A stretch of DNA of 5,961 bases from a bacterium (GCA_027064665.1 JAMOPH010000396.1:1-5961); one strand, 5' to 3'. Counted from the first letter of the stretch, positions 1-5,633 are shown. The notes: generated by a model not told the origin, from the letters alone. Program-made: numbers and translations.

Positions 1-372
1 AAAACGGCGAAGGACTCGCCGAGGATGACCCCGCCCACGCAGAGGCTGATAGAAAATTTCCTCGCCGGGGCGGGGAAAAAGTTTGGATACACTCTTGTTG
101 CCGCCGCCGTTCTTGAGGACCATATCCATCTTTTTGTGCGGGCGCTTCCCGGTGTGGCGCCGGGGGATCTGGTGCTCCGCCTGAAAAACGAAATAGATGA
201 TTTCCTGCGGCAAAAACTTGCGATGGCATCCCCGCCGGTGTGGGACGAGGATTACGGTGTGGTCTCTGTCAGCCGCTCCCACGCAGAACTTGTGGCGGAG
301 TATGTAAAGACCCAGCGCCAGCGCCACAAATCGGGCAAAATCAACCGAACCCTTGAGAGAACGGGGGCATAG
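1..372 (+). CDS. IS200-like Y1 (HUH) transposase, 3' part
   Basis: Family members are single-strand DNA nucleases/transposases that nick at hairpin-bearing ends through a covalent 5'-phosphotyrosine. Counting from the first ATG at base 25 (115 residues), the sequence shows the metal-binding HUH motif HIH at 33-35 within the strand LEDHIHLFV, then W73 and the family-typical YGVVSVS (77-83). Next comes the catalytic helix with Y93 four residues before Q97 (Y-x3-Q), followed by RxRH. The frame stays open to the left edge. The usual first strand of the fold, about 30-40 residues before the HUH strand, is not visible downstream of base 25, so the true start probably lies outside the window and the ATG at 25 is internal. 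All visible catalytic residues are intact. It could be an IS200/IS605 TnpA or a domesticated REP-associated transposase (RAYT); the structured repeat 18 bases after the stop favours the latter, by inference. Confidence 0.8.
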   Translation, partial: KTAKDSPRMTPPTQRLIENFLAGAGKKFGYTLVAAAVLEDHIHLFVRALPGVAPGDLVLRLKNEIDDFLRQKLAMASPPVWDEDYGVVSVSRSHAELVAEYVKTQRQRHKSGKINRTLERTGA

Positions 373-390
373 AAACACCCTTGTATGTTG

Positions 391-486
391 CCCTCACCCT
401 CGGTCCCTCTCCCGCAGGGAAAGGGTAAGAAAAAATCCTTCTCCCTCTGGGAGAAGGTGGCTTGCCGAAGGCAAGCCGGATGAGGG
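391..486. repeat. Cloverleaf-shaped palindromic repeat (REP-like)
   Basis: An outer stem pairs 391-399 with 478-486 (9 positions, one mismatch) and encloses three consecutive hairpins, each with a three-base loop. These are 405-413/417-425 (9 positions, one mismatch), 437-445/449-457 (9 bp, perfect) and 459-466/470-477 (8 bp, perfect). Pairing was read directly from the sequence. The CCCTCACCC...CCCTCTCCC...GATGAGGG style is, from general knowledge, that of short palindromic repeats dispersed in intergenic regions of many bacteria. Lying 18 bases after an HUH transposase stop codon, it is a candidate substrate or end sequence of that enzyme (inference). Copy number in the genome cannot be seen here. 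Confidence 0.75.
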
Positions 487-487
487 G

Positions 488-524
488 AAAAAACAAAAAG
501 GCGCGAGCCCACAGGACCCGCGCC
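488..524 (-). terminator. Rho-independent terminator of the COG2403 GTPase gene
   Basis: Read on the minus strand, bases 524-500 fold into an 11-pair stem: GGCGCG against CGCGCC, extended inward by five pairs including two G-U wobbles, with a three-base loop. It is followed directly by TTTTTGTTTTTT (499-488). It starts 26 bases after the stop codon of the minus-strand gene 551-1879. This is the classic intrinsic terminator form and the strongest in the window. Confidence 0.9.
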
Positions 525-550
525 GGTGAGATCGGTAGTTTCTGAATGGA

Positions 551-1879
551 TCACAGATCCATACCCTTGATGATGTCCTCAAGGGTGGGGGAGCCGATTT
601 CCTGAAGTTCGTATTTGACCCGTGTTGCGGGCTTGTTGATCTTGACCACTCTGCGCAGGTCAATCGGCGTGCCGATAACCACCACATCCGCCTCGGCTTT
701 GTTGATTGTCTCCTCAAGTTCGGCGATCTGCTTTTTGGAATAGCCCATCGCCGGGAGAACATTGCCGGTGGTGGGATATTTCTCGTAGGTGGTGATGATT
801 GAGCCGACTGCGTAGGGTCTGGGGTCAATGATCTCGGCGGCGCCAGCCATCTCGGCGGCGATGTATCCCGCACCATAACTCATCTCGCCGTGGGTGAGTG
901 TCGGTCCGTCCTCAACCACCAGAACCCGCTTGCCCCTGACCAGTTCCGGATCCTCAAGGAATATCGGGCTTGCCGCAAGGATCAATTTCGCATCGGGGTT
1001 GAACGCCTTGGCGTTGTCCATCACATAGAGGACATCCTCGTAATCGGCGGTGTCAACCTTGTTGACTATGATAACATCCGCCATCTTGAAGTTGACCACG
1101 CCGGGGTAGTATGCCACTTCATCGCCGGGACGGTGAGGGTCAGCCACGACGATGAGCAGATCGGGCTTGTAGAAGGGCAGGTCGTTGTTCCCGCCGTCCC
1201 AGAGGATCACATCGGCTTCCTGCTCAGCGCGGGCAAGAATTTCGCCGTAGTCAACGCCGGCATAGACCACATTCCCGCGGTCAATGTGAGGTTCGTATTC
1301 CTCGCGTTCCTCAATGGTGCATTCGTATTTGTCAAGGTCCTCGTAGGTGGCAAATCTCTGCCAGATCTGCTTGCGCAGGTCGCCGTAGGGCATCGGATGG
1401 CGAATCACAGCCACTTTCTTGCCCATAGATTTGAGGATTTCGGCGACTTTGCGGGTGGTCTGCGATTTGCCGCAGCCGGTCCTGACCGCGCAGACCGCAA
1501 TCACCGGCTTTTTGGACTTGAGCATAGTATCATTAGGTCCCAGAAGATAGAAACTTGCCCCCGCAGACATAGCGATGGCGGCGCGCTCCATCAGATACTG
1601 ATTGGAGACATCGCTGTAGGAAAAATAGACCTCATCAACTTCCTTTTCCTTGATAATTTTGGGCAGGTCAGCCTCAGGCAGGATGGGAATTCCGTCGGGA
1701 TAGTATTTTCCAGCCAACTCCGGCGGGTAGGTTCTGCCCTCGATGTCGGGGATTTGGGTTGCGGTGAACGCGACGACCTCAAAATTCGGGTTGTCGCGGA
1801 AATAGGTGTTGAAGTTGTGGAAATCTCTTCCCGCCGCGCCCATAATCACCACTTTCCTCTTGCCCAGTTTTCTCGCCAT
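551..1879 (-). CDS. Predicted GTPase related to cyclic 2,3-diphosphoglycerate synthetase (COG2403)
   Basis: A 442-residue cytoplasmic protein. The N-terminal part (about 8-125) looks like a Rossmann-type domain beginning with a beta strand and the glycine-rich turn VVIMGAAGRDF (10-20). The second half is a P-loop NTPase: Walker A-type GCGKS at 135-139 after the strand VIAVCAVRT, a Walker B-like ILWDGGNND (225-233), and the guanine-specificity motif NKVD (273-276). The family, from recognition of the sequence, is COG2403, which includes archaeal cyclic 2,3-diphosphoglycerate synthetase CpgS; that enzyme closes 2,3-diphosphoglycerate into a cyclic anhydride using ATP. Length is close to that of CpgS. 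Whether this bacterial copy makes the same solute is unknown, and 'GTPase of this family' is the safer name. The ATG start is supported by AAGGAGT (1886-1892) six bases upstream. It has its own promoter and terminator, so it looks monocistronic. Confidence 0.85.
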   Translation of the reverse strand: MARKLGKRKVVIMGAAGRDFHNFNTYFRDNPNFEVVAFTATQIPDIEGRTYPPELAGKYYPDGIPILPEADLPKIIKEKEVDEVYFSYSDVSNQYLMERAAIAMSAGASFYLLGPNDTMLKSKKPVIAVCAVRTGCGKSQTTRKVAEILKSMGKKVAVIRHPMPYGDLRKQIWQRFATYEDLDKYECTIEEREEYEPHIDRGNVVYAGVDYGEILARAEQEADVILWDGGNNDLPFYKPDLLIVVADPHRPGDEVAYYPGVVNFKMADVIIVNKVDTADYEDVLYVMDNAKAFNPDAKLILAASPIFLEDPELVRGKRVLVVEDGPTLTHGEMSYGAGYIAAEMAGAAEIIDPRPYAVGSIITTYEKYPTTGNVLPAMGYSKKQIAELEETINKAEADVVVIGTPIDLRRVVKINKPATRVKYELQEIGSPTLEDIIKGMDL

Positions 1880-1946
1880 AGTTCCACTCCTTGTTTATGG
1901 TTAGTTTTTTAATCAATAAGAAGTTAATCGGTCAAAAGAGAAACTC

Positions 1947-1974
1947 ATAATACCAGATAGGCAAATCCTGTCAA
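1947..1974 (-). promoter_or_regulatory. Near-consensus sigma-70 promoter for the COG2403 GTPase gene
   Basis: On the minus strand there is a perfect -35 box TTGACA (1974-1969), a 16-base spacer and a -10 box TATTAT (1952-1947). Transcription would begin near 1940, giving a leader of about 60 bases before the ATG at 1879. Such a strong match suggests high, housekeeping-type expression. A direct repeat TTAATC (1909-1914 and 1924-1929) lies in the leader; its meaning is unknown. Confidence 0.75.
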
Positions 1975-1998
1975 GGAAATTTATCGGTGAAAAAATCC

Positions 1999-2026
1999 TT
2001 GTGCTTTTTATCTCAACCTGTAAATT
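1999..2026 (+). promoter_or_regulatory. Possible weak promoter for the parvulin lipoprotein gene
   Basis: TTGTGC (1999-2004), a 16-base spacer and TAAATT (2021-2026) give only partial matches to the -35 and -10 consensus (about 3/6 and 4/6). The position suits a start of transcription about 30 bases before the ATG at 2063. No better plus-strand candidate was seen in the divergent intergenic region. Confidence 0.35.
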
Positions 2027-2047
2027 GAACCTCAAAACGCAAGGAAA

Positions 2048-2054
2048 AAGGAGG
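2048..2054 (+). promoter_or_regulatory. Shine-Dalgarno site of the parvulin lipoprotein gene
   Basis: AAGGAGG lies eight bases before the ATG at 2063 and fixes that start, which also gives a proper lipoprotein signal peptide. A second GGAGG (2057-2061) sits only one base before the ATG, too close to act for this start. Confidence 0.75.
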
Positions 2055-2062
2055 TTGGAGGT

Positions 2063-3778
2063 ATGCGCCGGATACTGATTGTCGCAACTGGTGTGGTGTT
2101 TTTGGCTGTGCTGATGAGCGGATGTGTGTCCTCACACAAAGAGGGCGTGGTAGCCAAAGTTGGCGATTACGAAATCACCGCCGAGGAACTCAACAAAAAA
2201 GTCGGCAATGCGCACTTCAAATCGTATGAGGATGAACTTGAACGCCGCAAGAAAATCGTTGAGGATATGGCGGAGGACAAACTGATGATTCTTGCCGCCT
2301 ACGATGCCGGACTGGACAAGGATGAGGAAATCCTCAAAAGCCTTGAGGAGAACAAGGACTCCCGCCTCAACCGGGCACTTTATAAAATTGTCGTCACCGA
2401 GAAAGTCAAAGATGTGAGCGAGGACCAGATTAAAAAGGTCTATGAGCGGATGAAGACAAGAATCCACGCCAAGCACATTTTAGTGGACTCCAAGGAACTT
2501 GCGGATTCAATCTATCAGGCGCTTCAGAACGGCGCCGATTTTGACGAACTGGCGAAAAAATACTCCAAGGACATCTCCAACAAGGACAAGGGCGGCGACC
2601 TTGGATTTTTCACCGCACTTGATATGGTTGAGCCCTTTGAGGATGCGGCGTATGCCACCGAACCGGGCAAAATCTCCAAGCCGGTCAAGACCAGATACGG
2701 ATGGCACATAATCAAAGTTGTGGAGAAAGTGCCCAACAACACTCTGCCCGATTACGACATAATGAAGGAGAGAATCGCCAGCAGGCTCAAAAGCCGCCTG
2801 CGGACAAAACTGGCTCAGGCGTTCATTGACAGTCTCAAACAAGCCGCAAACTTCAAGTTCAACGACGATGCGATTCAGGTCGTGATAAAAAGATACAAGG
2901 AGATGAAACAAAGCGGCGAAAACGCCAAGCCTGTGCTCAACTTTACCCCCGACGAAAGAAGGATGCAACTTGCCACATACAAATACGGCACAATAACGAT
3001 TGAGGACCTTGACACTGCGTTCAAAAAGATTCCGCCTATGCGCCAGCCGAGACTGGAGACTGCGGAGGCAGTGAAGGATTTTGTCAAGATGATTCCGCAG
3101 ATGACACTAATCAAAAAGGCAGCCGAGGACCTCAATGTGGAGAACTCCCCGGAATACAAAGAACTTTACCAGCAGGAACTTGAAAGCAGGATGAAGGCGA
3201 AATTCCGCAAAAATGTGCTGTATAAAGATGTCAAGGTCACCGATGAGGAAGCAAAAAAATTCTATGATGCCCATCCGGATTCGTTCATAGACTCCGCCAA
3301 AGTGCATGTGCTTGAGATTCAGGTGAGCGATTCTGCGCTGGCGGTAAAAATTATCAAGCAACTCAAAAACGGCGCAGATTTCAAAAAACTCGCCGAGAAA
3401 TATACCGAGCGCACCTATGTGAAAAACAGAGGCGGCGACCTCGGCGCCTTTGACCACAGGAGATATCCGCCCCTGTTTGAGGCGGCGCAAAAACTCAAAC
3501 CCGGCGAAATCTACCCCGAGCCAATCAGAATGGGAAACAAGTTCTCCATCATCAAACTGGTGGAGAAAATTCCACCCAAGCGCAAGCCCTTTGACCTGAT
3601 TAAAAACAGAATCAAAAGCCATCTGGTCAGGCAGAAGCGGAAAGAGGCGTTTGACAAGTGGCTGGAAAGTGCCAAGAGGAAGTTTGGATTCAAAATTTAC
3701 GAGGACGAAATCGCAAAGACGATTGACAAATCCAAATACGAGACCGCTTCCGCCAAGGACACCACGGCGAAAAAGTAA
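2063..3778 (+). CDS. Double-domain parvulin (SurA/PrsA-like) peptidyl-prolyl isomerase lipoprotein
   Basis: A 571-residue exported protein expected to assist folding of secreted or outer-membrane proteins. The start MRRILIV leads into a hydrophobic signal segment ending LMSGC, making Cys21 the probable lipidated residue; Met rather than Leu at -3 is slightly off consensus. The mature protein is an internal duplication. Each half has a helical SurA-like segment (GDYEITAEEL at 34-43; YGTITIEDL at 308-316), a second helical stretch (VKDVSEDQIKKVYE; YKDVKVTDEEAKKFYD), and a PPIC/parvulin domain (about 133-224 and 411-503). Domain 1 has the full active-site set: H138 in AKHIL, GGDLG at 177-181, and H215 in GWHII. 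Domain 2 keeps GGDLG (457-461) but has Glu418 and Ser495 where the histidines should be, so it is probably a binding module. The C-terminal tail is rich in Lys, Thr and Ala. A hairpin terminator follows the stop codon. Confidence 0.88.
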   Translation: MRRILIVATGVVFLAVLMSGCVSSHKEGVVAKVGDYEITAEELNKKVGNAHFKSYEDELERRKKIVEDMAEDKLMILAAYDAGLDKDEEILKSLEENKDSRLNRALYKIVVTEKVKDVSEDQIKKVYERMKTRIHAKHILVDSKELADSIYQALQNGADFDELAKKYSKDISNKDKGGDLGFFTALDMVEPFEDAAYATEPGKISKPVKTRYGWHIIKVVEKVPNNTLPDYDIMKERIASRLKSRLRTKLAQAFIDSLKQAANFKFNDDAIQVVIKRYKEMKQSGENAKPVLNFTPDERRMQLATYKYGTITIEDLDTAFKKIPPMRQPRLETAEAVKDFVKMIPQMTLIKKAAEDLNVENSPEYKELYQQELESRMKAKFRKNVLYKDVKVTDEEAKKFYDAHPDSFIDSAKVHVLEIQVSDSALAVKIIKQLKNGADFKKLAEKYTERTYVKNRGGDLGAFDHRRYPPLFEAAQKLKPGEIYPEPIRMGNKFSIIKLVEKIPPKRKPFDLIKNRIKSHLVRQKRKEAFDKWLESAKRKFGFKIYEDEIAKTIDKSKYETASAKDTTAKK

Positions 3779-3786
3779 GACTATCC

Positions 3787-3818
3787 GGGGGAGCCTGTGC
3801 GCTCCCCCATCCATTTTT
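3787..3818 (+). terminator. Probable terminator after the parvulin lipoprotein gene
   Basis: GGGGGAGC (3787-3794) pairs perfectly with GCTCCCCC (3801-3808) around a six-base loop, and TTTTT (3814-3818) follows five bases later. It lies between the lipoprotein stop codon and the Shine-Dalgarno site of the shell-protein gene. The gap before a short T-run makes it weaker than a textbook terminator, so partial read-through into the shell gene is possible. No separate promoter for that gene was found. Confidence 0.6.
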
Positions 3819-3821
3819 CAC

Positions 3822-3827
3822 GGAGGG
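3822..3827 (+). promoter_or_regulatory. Shine-Dalgarno site that fixes the GTG start of the shell-protein gene
   Basis: GGAGGG ends four bases before the GTG at 3832. The GTG is preferred over any later codon because the resulting N-terminus (M-D-A-A-I-G) lines up residue for residue with PduT (M-S-Q-A-I-G). Confidence 0.7.
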
Positions 3828-3831
3828 CACC

Positions 3832-4377
3832 GTGGACGCCGCAATAGGACTTCTGGAATTCGTCAGCGTCGCAAAGGGGCTTGAAGCCACCGATGCTATG
3901 GTCAAGGCGGCAGAGGTGAACCTTCTGCTTGCCAAGACAATCTGCTCTGGCAAGTTTTTGACCATCGTGTCCGGGGCGGTTCAACCCGTGGAAGATTCCG
4001 TCAGGATGGGGCTTGACACCGCCGGAACCTACTGCGTTGACCACATAATAATCCCGAACCTTCACCCGGATGTAGTTCCGGCGTTCACCGCCACCACCGG
4101 CGCAGTTTTAGGCGAGGCTCTGGGAATTATTGAGACTTACACTGTCGCCAGTTGCATTAAAGCCGCCGATATTGCCGCCAAATCCGGCGATGTGCGCCTG
4201 TTAGAAATCCGCCCCGCCGTGGGGCTTGGAGGGAAATCCTTCGTCACCCTCACCGGCGATGTCGCCTCGGTTGAATCGGCTGTGGAACTGGGCGCAGAGT
4301 ATCCCAAACAAAACGGCGTCCTGCTGCAAAAGGTCGTAATCCCGCACCCCTACCGCAAAATCGGGGAAATTGTGTGA
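3832..4377 (+). CDS. pduT: PduT-type tandem BMC-domain microcompartment shell protein
   Basis: A 181-residue protein with two BMC domains (about 4-82 and 95-178), the layout of BMC-T proteins that form trimeric pseudohexameric tiles in microcompartment shells. By memory, it aligns end to end with enterobacterial PduT: AIGLLEFVSVAKG near the start, AKTICSGKF at 34-42, NLHPDVVPA (76-84), ALGIIETYTVASCIKAAD (96-113), GLGGKSF (131-137) and VVIPHPY near the end. Cys38, the residue that binds the [4Fe-4S] cluster in the central pore of PduT trimers, is at exactly the same position. The family role is proposed to be electron or Fe-S transfer across the shell. The start is GTG. No other shell protein, aldehyde dehydrogenase, diol dehydratase or other compartment enzyme lies in this window, so its cargo is unknown. 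It may belong to a distant or partly off-window locus. Confidence 0.9.
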   Translation: MDAAIGLLEFVSVAKGLEATDAMVKAAEVNLLLAKTICSGKFLTIVSGAVQPVEDSVRMGLDTAGTYCVDHIIIPNLHPDVVPAFTATTGAVLGEALGIIETYTVASCIKAADIAAKSGDVRLLEIRPAVGLGGKSFVTLTGDVASVESAVELGAEYPKQNGVLLQKVVIPHPYRKIGEIV

Positions 4378-4384
4378 TTTTTTT

Positions 4385-4499
4385 GCGGGGGAAACCTTTC
4401 TTAAAAGAAAGGTTCTCCCCCACGCCCCTTTCCAAAGAATTTTGGGATTTTGCGGCGGACTAAATCAAAGATTTACTCCGCCGCGGGAAATTCCAAAAT
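4385..4499 (+). repeat. Two-hairpin repeat, copy 1
   Basis: Hairpin 1 pairs GGGGG(A) at 4387-4392 with (T)CCCCC at 4416-4421 and AACCTTTCTT (4393-4402) with AAGAAAGGTT (4405-4414), with one bulged base. After a short pyrimidine-rich link, an outer stem (4439-4450 with 4488-4499, including one G-U) carries an inner stem: GCGGCGGA/TCCGCCGC (4452-4459/4477-4484), then TAAATC/GATTTA around loop AAA. It begins directly after the T-run that follows the shell-protein stop codon. Copy 2 has the same plan in the opposite orientation. Confidence 0.75.
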
Positions 4500-4536
4500 G
4501 CTATGGAAGAGGCATAGCGGCTTCCCTCTCACGCCG
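4500..4536. other. Spacer between the two inverted repeat copies
   Basis: This 37-base spacer opens with a small hairpin, GCTATG (4500-4505) with CATAGC (4513-4518) around a seven-base loop. No coding potential was recognised. It separates copy 1 and copy 2 in a BIME-like arrangement. Confidence 0.45.
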
Positions 4537-4650
4537 TTCCTAAAAACTTTTCGGCGTTCGGAAATCTTTGATTTCCGAACGCCGACCCAAAAAGTTTTTA
4601 GGAAGGGGGTGCGGGGGAAAGCCCTTTTTTTCAAAAAGGGTTGCCCCCGC
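4537..4650 (-). repeat. Two-hairpin repeat, copy 2 (inverted)
   Basis: An outer stem of 15 perfect pairs (4537-4551 with 4590-4604) encloses an inner stem of 15 perfect pairs (4552-4566 with 4570-4584), with loop TTT and a five-base bulge at 4585-4589. A second hairpin pairs 4611-4617 with 4644-4650 and 4622-4629 with 4633-4640. Read on the minus strand, the order hairpin, link, nested stem matches copy 1, and both share GCGGGGG at the outer end and AAATCAAAGATTT at the centre of the nested stem. It ends seven bases after the stop codon of the minus-strand oxidoreductase gene and could stabilise that transcript's 3' end. No T-run follows it on the minus strand. Confidence 0.78.
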
Positions 4651-4656
4651 AGAAAG

Positions 4657-5313
4657 CTATATGGACTGCTTTATGAGGTCAACGAAGACTTCCGGCGGCA
4701 CAGCGCCCTCAATTTCGGCTTTCTCGTTCACCACGATTTTCGGCACAGCACGCACCTCAAACCGGTTGGAAAGGTCGGGGAACTCGGTGGCTTCAATCAT
4801 CATCCCCGTGACCTTGTCCGATTCAAGGGCAAACTGGTGGGCAGTAAACACTGCATTGGGGCAGTATGGGCAGGTCGGCGTGACAAAGACCATAATTCTG
4901 ACCGGGGTATCAAGGGTTTTCAGGTAGTTTTTGACGCCCTCGGGAAGTCCGGACTGCTTGTTGGAAACCATAAGAATATCTTCAAGCAGTGCGGCGAACT
5001 CGTATCCGGCGGGGATTCCGAAAAATCGGATTCCGTAGTCAACATCTTTGCCGTCCTCAATCCCCACTATTGCTATCGCCGGAACTTTGTCAATGTCGTA
5101 CAGTTCGGCGTCCTCTTTGTCTATGACCAGATTCTTGACCTCAACGCTCAGTTTGTCAGAAAGTTCCGCAAGTTCTGTCATAAGTTCCCTCGTCTGGGGA
5201 CAATACTGGCAGTCTCCAAGTTCCTGAACAAAAACCACAATTTTGACCGGATTGGCCATCCCCTGCAGTCTCTCACGAATCGCCTGTTTGTCCTGTTCGC
5301 TTAAAATGGGCAT
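4657..5313 (-). CDS. Protein disulfide oxidoreductase with two thioredoxin/glutaredoxin folds (PDO)
   Basis: A 218-residue cytoplasmic thiol-disulfide exchange protein. Two thioredoxin-like units are visible. Unit 1 has the strand VKIVVFV (23-29), active site CQYC (35-38) and cis-proline VP at 77-78. Unit 2 has the strand VRIMVFV (138-144), active site CPYC (148-151) and cis-proline VP at 190-191. This double unit with CQYC then CPYC is the signature of the PDO family known from Pyrococcus and other thermophiles, where it makes or reduces disulfides and accepts electrons from a thioredoxin reductase. No reductase gene is in view. The start at 5313 is chosen over an upstream in-frame ATG (5352) because AAAGGAGT lies four bases before it and the family begins at about this point. 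It follows the beta-grasp gene on the same strand but has its own promoter-like sequence. Confidence 0.9.
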   Translation of the reverse strand: MPILSEQDKQAIRERLQGMANPVKIVVFVQELGDCQYCPQTRELMTELAELSDKLSVEVKNLVIDKEDAELYDIDKVPAIAIVGIEDGKDVDYGIRFFGIPAGYEFAALLEDILMVSNKQSGLPEGVKNYLKTLDTPVRIMVFVTPTCPYCPNAVFTAHQFALESDKVTGMMIEATEFPDLSNRFEVRAVPKIVVNEKAEIEGAVPPEVFVDLIKQSI

Positions 5314-5317
5314 TTTG

Positions 5318-5325
5318 ACTCCTTT
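5318..5325 (-). promoter_or_regulatory. Shine-Dalgarno site that fixes the oxidoreductase start
   Basis: On the minus strand AAAGGAGT lies four bases before the ATG at 5313. The alternative ATG at 5352 has no such site, and its extra 13 residues (MIFNFSNKTKGVK) do not resemble part of the fold. Confidence 0.75.
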
Positions 5326-5342
5326 GGTTTTGTTTGAAAAGT

Positions 5343-5372
5343 TAAATATCACTAAAATTGTTTTGCAGTCAA
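5343..5372 (-). promoter_or_regulatory. Probable promoter for the oxidoreductase gene
   Basis: On the minus strand TTGACT (5372-5367) is followed after 18 bases by TATTTA (5348-5343), with TGA directly before the -10 box as in extended -10 promoters. Transcription would start near 5336, about 20 bases before the ATG. The -35 box lies at the 3' end of the beta-grasp gene region, so the oxidoreductase may be both read through and independently expressed. Confidence 0.5.
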
Positions 5373-5373
5373 A

Positions 5374-5592
5374 CTAAATAATTTTTTCACCTGATTTATA
5401 AAGTTCTATCACAGGGACAAAGATTATTTCACCATCGTGAGGCACGCGGAAATCAGGCGTCACAGGTTGATTGTCGGCGGGATTTATCGGCAGGAACTCA
5501 TTTTCCAGAAGACCCAGTATTTCAAAAATTCTTTTTACCGTGGTGCCCCTCTCCGATTGATATACCACCTTTCCGTTGATGATGACCCTCAT
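5374..5592 (-). CDS. Small ThiS/MoaD-like beta-grasp protein without terminal Gly-Gly
   Basis: A 72-residue protein with the ubiquitin-like sulfur-carrier pattern: MRVIINGKVV (strand 1), GTTVKRIFEILGL (first helix), a loop with PVTPDFRV, and DGEIIFVPVIE (last strand). ThiS and MoaD proteins end soon after this PVI segment in Gly-Gly, whose C-terminus carries sulfur as a thiocarboxylate. Here the chain continues YKSGEKII with no Gly-Gly, so classical sulfur transfer would need processing, or the protein is a non-carrier relative. The start is uncertain. The ATG at 5592 gives the family N-terminus but has only a poor purine-rich site. An in-frame TTG at 5628 would add 12 Arg/Gly-rich residues and has no Shine-Dalgarno site. 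It lies 41 bases after the hutI stop on the same strand, probably in one transcript. Confidence 0.6.
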   Translation of the reverse strand: MRVIINGKVVYQSERGTTVKRIFEILGLLENEFLPINPADNQPVTPDFRVPHDGEIIFVPVIELYKSGEKII

Positions 5593-5633
5593 ACCGCCCA
5601 AAGATATTCCCGCTCGTCTGCGGCGCAAGGAAT

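Noticed and set aside
391..486. CRISPR array or tRNA suggested by repeated hairpins and a cloverleaf outline
   Set aside because: There are no regularly spaced identical repeats. The cloverleaf lacks tRNA hallmarks such as a T-arm GTTC, a seven-base anticodon loop and an acceptor end; all loops are three bases.
252..876. Minus-strand open frames overlapping the cloverleaf repeat and the end of the GTPase gene
   Set aside because: They translate palindromic repeat and terminator DNA and overlap two real genes. The peptides are Pro/Arg/Ser-rich without any recognised domain.
890..1912. Plus-strand open frame of 340 codons opposite the GTPase gene
   Set aside because: It is a shadow of the recognisable GTPase on the minus strand. 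It has no known motif and an implausible composition.
3107..3814. Minus-strand open frame of 235 codons opposite the lipoprotein gene
   Set aside because: It is antisense to the second parvulin half, whose domain features are clear, and has no ribosome site or family resemblance.
4378..4421. Intrinsic terminator for the shell-protein gene
   Set aside because: A seven-T run (4378-4384) comes before, not after, the strong hairpin at 4387-4421, and no T-run follows it on the plus strand. It may still impede transcription, but it is not a standard terminator.
4611..4650. Intrinsic terminator for the minus-strand oxidoreductase gene
   Set aside because: The hairpin is strong and correctly placed, but on the minus strand it is followed by a C-rich link with no T-tract. 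It is better described as part of repeat copy 2.
4450..5304. Long plus-strand open frame (284 codons) across the repeats and opposite the oxidoreductase
   Set aside because: It is antisense to the PDO gene, which has CxxC motifs, a good start and a ribosome site. The first part runs through palindromic repeats and shows no family resemblance.
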